Source: Alitta virens (taxonomy: Eukaryota; Annelida; Polychaeta; Phyllodocida; Nereididae). From it: a DNA stretch of 64,000 nucleotides. Below the pieces are notes generated by a model that did no database searches, was not told where the DNA came from, and worked only from the letters and a program-made list of their open reading frames with translations. The position numbers and the translations under genes are program-made. The stretch lies in assembly GCA_932294295.1 (NCBI GenBank), contig OW028573.1, forward strand, positions 66,813,829 to 66,877,828, written 5' to 3'. Positions 55,674 to 64,000 of the stretch are shown here, piece by piece. Every line of letters starts with the position of its first letter. Within the stretch, counting starts at the first letter, position 1.

Positions 55674-55944
55674 CTGGGTGATTTGGCAATGATAAAGAGC
55701 ATTAAAGACCTTTATAATGCCAAAACAGTGCCCTGTAAATATTTGACAACAGAACTGGCTGCAAAACCAGACATGCTAATCGCATTGGTGAAATGTCAAA
55801 CTCAAATTTTCTAAGTTTTAAATTGGACACATTGTGAAAAACTTCCATGCCCTGGTTTCGGGAAAAAAAACTAGCTGAAATATTCCATCAATATGAGAGA
55901 ACTCATATGGGGCACTACACTTGGTTAACGATAACTTGGTTAAC

Positions 55945-56192
55945 GATAAGATAAGATAAGTTATTATAAGTTAAGATGAGATGAGTTGAGTTGAGTTGAG
56001 TTGAGTTGAGTTGAGTTGAGTTGAGTTAAGATGAGTTGAGTTGAGTTGAGTTGAGTTGAGTTGAGTTGAGAGTTGAGTTGAGATAAGAAGAGTTGAGATA
56101 AGATGAGATAAGATGAGATAAGATAAGATGAGACATGAGAAGATAAGATAAGACAAATAAGATAAGATAAGATAAGATAAGATAATCCAGGA
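55945..56192 (+). repeat. Pentanucleotide arrays (GAGTT)n and (GATAA)n
   Basis: agataagataagt, then a long gagtt run, then gataa/gatga units. The open frame 55971-56156 is a repeat shadow. Confidence 0.92.
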
Positions 56193-56498
56193 ATTGTTGT
56201 TTTGACCCTTACTGCATTATATATATATGTATAGCATATTATAGATTATATATACGACTGTTCATTTTTATACTTCTGTTTAGGATAACAATGTTAGTGT
56301 TGATCTCATAATTCACTAGCTGGTTTATCTTCGAGTATCGTTGTAAAGAGAGCAGAGTATTTCTTTTGTATATATTACACCCATTCTTTTTCTCCTATTT
56401 TTCCTCCCAGCATTGAGTTAGCTTTTGCGAGTCAAAACAAGCAGTAAACTTGGAGAGGTTTGCAAGGACATTCCATAGAACATCAGTAATTCATAAAC

Positions 56499-56672
56499 CT
56501 CCACACTGCTTTTTTTCTTGCCTTTCTCATTTTTTCTACTACTCTGCAGATATCACTGTGGTTGGAGTAGAATCCTAAACATTTAGCATTCCGCGTACAC
56601 CTGGGGGGATTCGCTATTCTAATATCGTAGGAGCTGGCATCAAAAATTATGTCAGGTGAAATCTGATAGGTC
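56499..56672 (-). CDS. Candidate exon of an unidentified minus-strand gene
   Basis: After an AG (cctatcag) the frame reads 'ISPDIIFDASSYDIRIANPP', then 'CTRNAKCLGFYSNHSDICRV' and 'VEKMRKARKKAVW', with a GTTTAT donor candidate. The strand-turn-strand-helix look and the 'GFYSN..DICRVVEKM' helix recall the end of a PH-like fold such as EVH1 or PTB. That resemblance is weak and unproven. Confidence 0.35.
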
Positions 56673-57252
56673 ACTTGTGTTAGAGTAGGATTCACAGAAG
56701 AGAATTTGCTTCAACAATCCCAAGGAATAAAGCTCACTATTTACATGTGAAAGCAAAACATTTGAAGCATTTATTTGAAAAAGAAAGTCTTTGAACAGAC
56801 AGATATAAACAGCTTTTAAGTAGATGAGACTCCAGTCCTTTCAACACAGAAATGGAAATAAATGTTTTTTTGTTTTTTTTTCAATGCACACTTAAGCTAC
56901 TTTTTTTAGTAAGAATTGTAAAAACACCATCAGGTAATTAATTTCTTTTCAAAATGAATGACAACACATTTTAAAGCTGTGTGCAGGCATTTTAAATTTT
57001 ACTGACCTCAGCACATGTGTGCTATACAGAGCAGGGTGTGAGGTTATTTGTAGGCCTGCTACTAAAGTATAGCTCCAAAGACAACACTTCTGGGACTTCA
57101 GCCCATCAACTCAAGGTTATCAAGGTACAGCTGTGACTTTAATCGTGTTTAACTGAATAAAATTACACTAAAAATGTACCCTGATTTCAATTAATAAACC
57201 TGAGCTTCATTAATAAGACCATCCTTGGGTAATAGATAAGCGCTTATACTAG

Positions 57253-57475
57253 GTAGGTAGGTAGGTAGGTAGATAGATAGATAGATTGATTGATAGATGG
57301 ATAGGCAGATAGCTAGCTAGCTAGCTAGCTAGATAGATACAGATAGACAGATAGATAGATATATAGACCGACAGACAGATATATAGATAGATAGATAGGT
57401 AGATAGATACAGATAGACAGATAGATGGACAGACAGATAGATAGATAGATAGTTAGATAGATAGATAGATAGATG
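57253..57475 (+). repeat. Complex (TAGG)n/(TAGA)n/(GATA)n microsatellite
   Basis: Consecutive runs of taggtagg, tagatagat, tagctagc and gatagatag. Confidence 0.92.
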
Positions 57476-57788
57476 ATCTAATCAGCTAATATAGTATATT
57501 CACAAATATACCAGAAATAGTCTGTGGAAAATTTGATCCATAATGTTTAATTTTCATATTGAAAAAAGATGCTTCATAGGTCGTAATTGTGAATCGAAAG
57601 CAGAAAGAAATACAGCAGTATGCAAAATTTTGTATTTTGTGACTTTTTATAATCTAAGGTTGAACTGTAATTAGTCTGACGATTTTAGAGTGGACTTTCA
57701 ATGCCTTAAACAGAATCTTATGATGTGTTGATGCATAGTGTGCTCTTTGTTTAACTTAGCAAGACTTTTTCAATGGACTCGCAAGTAG

Positions 57789-58100
57789 ACTGAGGAGAGA
57801 AAAATTTGGTTTCTTTTTGGGGCAGTTTTTTTTAATCACTCAACAGCAAAATATTACAGAAACGTAGCCCTCCCTGGAGTAGTAAATGCCTCAGAAACGT
57901 ACCTGTCCCGAGAGAAGTCAGTGCTTCACAATCAACTGTCTGTGGTGGTTTCGTTACGATCCAGGGCAGATGAGAACTTCCCAGACTTCATGGTGCTGTT
58001 GACGTTAGCTTCTCACACCTCTCCCAAGATGCCAACATTGCCAGGTGTACGACAGCTGAGAGAATGCAGTGGGGACTCCAAGAGCTCTTCCCACACCTGA
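57789..58100 (+). other. Unassigned open frame of 103 codons
   Basis: Open from the TAG at 57786 to the TGA at 58098-58100. It contains 'NVALPGVVNASETYLSREKS' and 'DENFPDFMVLLTLASHTSPK', more GC-rich and coding-like than its flanks. It has no early ATG, no clear domain and no partner exon. A frame this long is not improbable by chance in 64 kb. Confidence 0.2.
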
Positions 58101-60602
58101 ACTTAGCAGTGGGTGTCTTTAGCAATGTGCAACCTGAATTCACCAGCCCATGAAGGTTCTATATAATACTGGTAATTGCTGTAAATGTTGTATGTGTAAT
58201 TGCAGTTATAAATCATAGGCATAATGTTAAAAAAATTACTACATTATTAAGTGGTCTACTTGCCGCTAGAGGGAGTGGGAGTTCCTCAGGTGTTAACCGC
58301 CGCCTGGAGGAGGGCTTTGGTAACAATGTGAATGGTTTCACGAAACAAACTTCTTGTAATGGGAATAAAATAAAATAGTTTTTGTTCCATGTTGCAAACT
58401 ACAGAAGTAAGTTCATTTCCATATCATCAGTTATCGTTTCACTAGTGACTGCCTTTCTTGTGATATAACAGCTTACTGGGTGAAATATTTTGTCCAAAGC
58501 AACTGCAGATAGCGAGAAAGGGTGCACATTTTTCTTGGGCTACATATCCAAAAGGCCTTCAATTTGAATAACTAACTTGGTGGACTTTTCATTTTAGCAT
58601 TGAATACCAGTGACACATAGCATGATATCCGTATCCCCTTTACCCTGGAAAAGTCCAGGAATTTAGTTTTCCGGACTTTGGGGTAACCAGCTGGGTAACC
58701 CTTGGAACCTCATAAATGACTTACAATTAAATTTGGTACAGTAATGTCATTAAGTGACGTGTGTAGTGGTACATTTCCACAAACTGCAATGTTACAGAAC
58801 ACAATTGTGGCATCTTGCGCTCATTATCTCACTTATTCAATGTATAACCCAGGCCTGTTGAAGTGTCCCAATGACTGGGTTTGATAAACATAATTTGGCC
58901 ATGTTTTATAAACTGATTTGAATGAGTATAATAATATTGCTATTGTATCATTGACCATGCCAAATACCATGATTCTGTAATACCAATTCTGCTTGTAATT
59001 TTCTGTAAGAAATATTGGAACACATTTCTCTGTGTGTGTTCCATTACATGCGCAGGGCACTGTATGTATGGCGGAGATTGTGTGGTCAACTTCATAGACA
59101 CACGTGTTTGTTTGTGACATTTAGAGATGTTCTATCAGGAGCAGCTAAAGTTTCATAGTTTAGCAATGATACACGATTATGTTATTCATGTGACAGAGTT
59201 TTCACCCTTCAGCAGGATTCCTGGGGCGAACACACATTTCTCAAAATCGCTATTGTCAAAATTGGAGAAGTGATCCAGCTTGCATGACTGACCATGCAGC
59301 TCAAATTAGGCGATAAAAATACACCAGTTAAACAATACAAAGTCAGTTTCCCAGCAGAATTAGGCCTCCTGTAATTAATTATACACTTACTCAGTCCAGA
59401 TGGACGGCACGGGAACACTTCATCGCATCAAACGATAAGTGACATTTCTATCGTTTCTTAGATTCAGTCAATTCGTCCCAAGCAATGATCCTTTCGGATT
59501 GCCATTTTGTACCGGGTTGTTGTTTGTTCCCCTCCTAAATATCATTCATCCAGTAATGGATTGCCCCAAAGCAAAGACATCTGACCCAAAGGGACTGTCG
59601 CTTAGTCTACTGGTATTTACAAAGCATGTGCCATCGAGGTTTAGGGCAAGGAAATAGCTGTACTGAAAACCCCCGAGGGCTCATTTCTAACGGATAATTG
59701 TTGTATGGCTACTGTCTAATCAGCCCACCTTGTTAGCAAAAAATATAGATAAAAAATAGAATAAATGCATGACTAAGGACTTTGGGTCATCACTTTCAAA
59801 AACTTAGTAGTCGTTCTGGGAACACATCCTAGTTCACAGGAGTTTCAGTACATGACTCTCTCTCTCTCTCTCTATTCTCCTTGGCTTATGTGTAATAGAT
59901 AAAGAACTGCGCTTCTGTCTCCTCCCTATACAAGCGATTTACTCATTATGAAAAACCTTTGATCCATACGCCAGCGTCTGTGGCGACATTAGGTGATAGG
60001 TACACACAATAAGACTCAAGACGAATTATTTGCCTTCATACAGGTGACAATAATATAATAAAGTTAAACAATCAATAACTAATACAGTGTATGAGAGGCC
60101 AGGAGGAACACTCTAAGACACATTAATAATATCGCTATCGAGTGCCCTCCTGGTTTTCCGAGAGATCCTAGTAAATCATTATTAGTGAATGACAACGGCA
60201 TATTTATTTTACATTACATAAATGAAGATGTTTAGAAGGATGATCCTAAGATTGTTTATTGAAATCAAGCATGTTGTAAGAAGGAGATCACTGAGCCCAT
60301 GTTATCTTTTTGATGACATTCACATGCTATTTATCCAAATGAGCATTTTATTGTGACCATATCAATTTGATGACATTCACATGCTGTAGGTACAATGAAG
60401 TAGGTGGTAGGTGTAGTGGTGAAAAATGTTAAAAAGCCTCCTGGTTGTATGAAGGTTGTTAGTATAACACAAATATGTAATTTTATGTAATAAAAAACTA
60501 AACTATTGGCAACGTTTCGTTTGATTTTATTAAGTGCACTGGCAAAATAGTCCATAGATAGCTACATTGAATGGTGTGCAGAAACGTTTTTCCACCACGG
60601 TG
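58101..60602. other. Intergenic, nothing recognised
   Basis: Short open frames only (58833-59657, 60331-60555). A (TC)n run lies at 59857-59872. Confidence 0.45.
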
Positions 60603-60765
60603 GATAGGCAGGCACTAGGTTGGTACTAGGTAGGTACTAGGTACTAGGTAGGTAGTAGTTAGGTACTAGGTAGGTAAGTATGTACTAGGTAGCTAGGTAG
60701 CTAGGTAGGTAAGTATGTACTAGGTAGGTAAGTATGTACTAGGTAGGTACTATTGGTAAAAAGGT
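60603..60765 (+). repeat. Minisatellite (taggtactagg)n
   Basis: Imperfect units of 'taggtactagg' and 'aggtaagtatgtac'. Confidence 0.9.
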
Positions 60766-61218
60766 AGGTGGTTGACCTGGTATAGGACCAAACAAATAAT
60801 TCTGTCCAGATATATGTTCATGGTTTGTATTTGTTGTCTATTTTGTAATTGCCCACAATTTAATCATAGCCATTTCATGAACTAAAAAAAAAGACATCAC
60901 GTACTTAGTAAGCTAGGGCGTGGGTGTTTAAAGGGGTAGGGAAAAACAACCTTTGCGTCAGCAATTTGTCTTAAATGTGGTCTTCGTTGAATCATTAACT
61001 TTTTCTGTTCTGGCACAGCATGCCAGAAACCTTTGTGCGAGCTCATGCGGGATGCAATGTAATTTAAACACCCTAAACAGGAGGCAGACATATTACAAAT
61101 AATAATGATGTTCATACTTTAGGCAACGCATTAACAGTTTATTGTGAAATAACTTGAAGTGTTTCCTCTGAAAGCCTTATTTTCTAATATGTAGTTTTTT
61201 TTTCGAAATGCGAATCAT

Positions 61219-61375
61219 TTACGACAGAACTCATGGACTTGGCAACTAAACTCCAGAGACGTCATGTGAATCCAGGACTCTCATTGCCCGAGGAACTGCT
61301 TTAGCTAATAGGAGTACTGGGTTCACTTGACGTCCTCTGGAGTTTAGCTTCCAAGTCTACCAAAATTTGCTGTAA
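61219..61375. mobile_element. Palindromic MITE family B, full copy
   Basis: The left 'ggacttggcaactaaactcc' mirrors the right 'ggagtttagcttccaagtct'. The outer ends 'ttacgacagaa' and 'tttgctgtaa' also pair. 157 bp with a near-perfect foldback. It is the reference copy for 8636, 11089, 30031 and 41392. Confidence 0.85.
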
Positions 61376-61628
61376 AGGCATACCGGATTATATTTGGCCT
61401 CCCAGATGTTGTGATGGGGCCTTAGACTAACTTGTAGATGCCGCTTAAATGAGTTTTTTTTTGCCCAGGGATGCTCACATAGTGTCAAATGTAGGGTTCA
61501 AGATGGTTTACTGGTTTTCTTAGACCAATTCGGGATTCTTTGGATTTTCTGATTCAAATATAACAATATTTAGTGAACAATAAGCCTTTGGTCCCAGAGG
61601 TTGTCAAAATATTCAGTTTATGTCTAAT

Positions 61629-61949
61629 GTCTCAATGCTACTGGGTTTGAAGTAAAGTCAATTTATATGACCGATGCTGTACCAACGTTGACCTATATAA
61701 AAACGACGCTGGCCCGGTTTGGAATGCTATCTGGGATTTACCCCATGGGTTGGGTCTTTTACTTGCCTCAGCATAGACACTGCATACAAGGCACCAATTT
61801 AGCATCTCATGCAATCGACACATCCAGCTGGGATGTAGCTTATGAAGAGTGCCCGGGCCTGGGATCAAACCCGTGTCCCGGAACCTTAGCAGAGCTGGCT
61901 AATGTGGAATTGGCGGATGCCTTAACCATTAGGCCACCCAGCTGCTGCC
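61629..61949 (-). mobile_element. tRNA-derived SINE, copy 2 (minus strand)
   Basis: On the minus strand: 'cagcagctgggtggcctaat' and 'ggttaaggcatccgcc', B-box-like 'gggtttgatcccaggcccgg', body 'gatgtgtcgattgcatgaga', and end 'agtagcattgaga'. It carries about 80 bp more than copy 1 near its 3' end (61660-61730). Confidence 0.85.
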
Positions 61950-64000
61950 AGTTGGCAACACAAAATTCGTAGATATTTTTTATTTTTTATTTTGCATTAG
62001 ATTGGGTAGATGTTCTAGTTATTTGATATGTAATGAGTGAGCAGAAACTTTCCTCACCACCACTGTACTTGCTTCCGGTAGTTTCCACTGGCCACCAATA
62101 CATGATTTACAATACAAGTTATTCACCATACCTTCATTTCCTTTAGAGAGAGATATATATTAAAATTAAAATACAAACAATAATTTAAAAAATTATCTAC
62201 AAATTTTTGTTTTTGAAGGCAATTTGTTGAGTGAAAAGTGACAACAAGGTATAAGCTAGTATGCAGTGAACAGTATACGTGTACATGTGTTACAGTGGTG
62301 GAATATGTTCTGCACACCAGACACATGTTGTATCCTCCAAATTATATTAAAGTTGTTTGTAAAACTGTAATTACAACTATGCAATTAATTTCAATCAAGA
62401 GCAATCTAATTTCCAACACTCATGAGTTTCAGATTTCAGTTTATATCTCAGCCCTCTCAGGCTGCCGATGCATCATCTGAAAGCTTTTGAAGTTCTCTTT
62501 TTGGAATAAGTTCATTATTTAACTTTTATCAATCTGGAACTGGTCAAGGTGACACACGATACACCAGAGAAATCAAAGGGAAAGTAAATAATAACTTGTT
62601 TGACTCCAGACATAAGGTTCTGATGTAATTCAATGGTTTTTATAACACATCCTGTTCCGAACCAGGCCAAAAATGACCTTGTGACATTGGTTCCAGCAAA
62701 CACCACTTATATTTAATACTTTCCTCTATGCATCATACATTAATGTCTTGCTGATGGGCCTAAAGATTTGAACTGAATACACTATGATCTAGAGATTTTA
62801 AAATTCATGTTTGTAGGTATGATAGTATTGTTGAAATGTAGAGGTTTGGGAAAATATGAATTTTCCACATTCTCTCCGTAATAGTCTATGTAAAAATATG
62901 ATAATAAGGTACTCAAATTTTAAAAGATACATATATTAAATTCTCTAAGTTTTGGTACTATATTTATTAGTTGAGATGGAGGATTGAGAAAATATTAATT
63001 CTTCACATTTTTTTCCTCATTACTATCATCTAGTGCCATAGAATCCCAGAAAGGCACAATTACACTATTTTAGACATATAATGACTTTTTTTTCTGCTCC
63101 GTAAACGGGAAAAAAAAAGTTTTTTAAAATTCGTTTTCGTGATTTCGTAAAACATAGCTGAGACATGTTAGTGAGATTAACAAAAGGCAAAGCTAGGCCT
63201 TAAAGACTAAATAAATACCAATTTCTATCAATGTATACATGATGGCCATATGCTCCGGAAACACAGTGTATTTTTGCGAAGGATAAAAGTCTATCATTGT
63301 AGGTGTAAGTGTTGACAGAATTCAAATTGCATGTCTGTTTATTGTATGGATTGCATAACATGTTTGAACCTCTTGCAATAGAGCTGTTGTAAAACTGTTT
63401 TGTGAAAATTTAATCTGTTAAATACTTTTCTGTACAAGTGTACTTGAATGGAACAAGTCGTGTTGAGAAAACGGAATTCAAAGTTTGTATTTTCTTTTTG
63501 TGTTTAAATGTCAGATTATTATTCAGTGCAGTCATGCTAAATAAGCATTTAAAGTCTCAATTCGTTTCATTTTAAAATCTCCTGGTTTAGAGGAAGTGCA
63601 GTCATTATCAACTTTTGCCCCAGTTTTTGCCCACAATTTTTAATTTTACCAGCTTCCGACGTCTGTGGCATTTTCAGTGGTTGTGACTTTTATCAGTAGT
63701 TTTTGTGCAATTAATTTCAGGTTTACACACATTTGAGTACCGACTCTTCATATTGATGTAACCATTTGTATTTTTGTTAAATGATTAGCGTATCTTTCAC
63801 TATTCTGAAGCATATACAATTATCTAGTAATCTGAGCAAAATAAACGACTTTCAGAGAAAAAATTAAGTGCCATTTTGTTACCAAAGTACTTTCGAATAC
63901 AGAATGAAACAAATCAATCCTGAGGCTTAGCTCCCAAAGGAGCCCATTAGGAGGCACTGAAATCACTCTGTCTTCTGATAATCGCTGGTTCAGCCACAGG
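61950..64000. other. AT-rich sequence, nothing recognised
   Basis: No open frame with domain or splice support and no repeated family seen in the last 2 kb. Confidence 0.5.

Noticed and set aside
55971..56156. Ser/Leu/Ile- or Asn/Ser/Thr-rich small protein
   Set aside because: Translation of the GAGTT/GATAA arrays.

Overview
This is a eukaryotic (metazoan) nuclear window. It is AT-rich, its genes are split by GT-AG introns, and it is full of LINE, SINE and MITE-like debris and microsatellites. The gene families (a secreted multi-VWA/EGF protein, a DEG/ENaC channel, a secreted GH30 glucosylceramidase and a FAS1 membrane protein) and the VWA style ('TDGVSN', 'GDRPxVPN') fit an invertebrate, most likely a lophotrochozoan such as a mollusc or brachiopod. 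The taxon is an inference. No bacterial gene, CRISPR array or complete tRNA/rRNA gene was seen.

Layout. 1-644 (+): the last three exons of a FAS1 (fasciclin/beta-ig-h3) protein with a C-terminal membrane anchor. 645-4775: non-coding, with a degenerate ~150-bp tandem repeat. 4776-7952 (+): a decayed LINE with APE-type endonuclease and reverse transcriptase remnants. 9769-21425 (-): a complete 13-exon DEG/ENaC channel, 749 aa after splicing, with a minisatellite-encoded Gly/Pro/Thr-rich insert after TM1. 23592-26086: a 2.5-kb foldback transposon-like element. 26969-29163 (-): a complete 3-exon secreted GH30 enzyme of 481 aa. 30612-47447 (-): a complete 23-exon gene for a 2055-aa secreted protein with nine VWA and five EGF domains. 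47448-64000: mostly repeats, with two weak exon candidates.

The three complete genes lie in the same orientation on the minus strand. I rebuilt all three by hand from splice sites: every exon keeps frame across every junction, and the summed lengths divide by three. They do not form an obvious pathway. Two products should be secreted and one is a plasma-membrane channel.

The most informative points are the modular VWA/EGF gene, the repeat insert in the channel, and several inverted-repeat element families each present two to five times. In the VWA/EGF gene, 114-bp phase-1 EGF cassettes alternate with VWA units, unsplit and intron-split VWA domains alternate, one VWA has a destroyed metal site, one intron uses a GC donor, and a 186-bp tandem duplication copies a splice acceptor.
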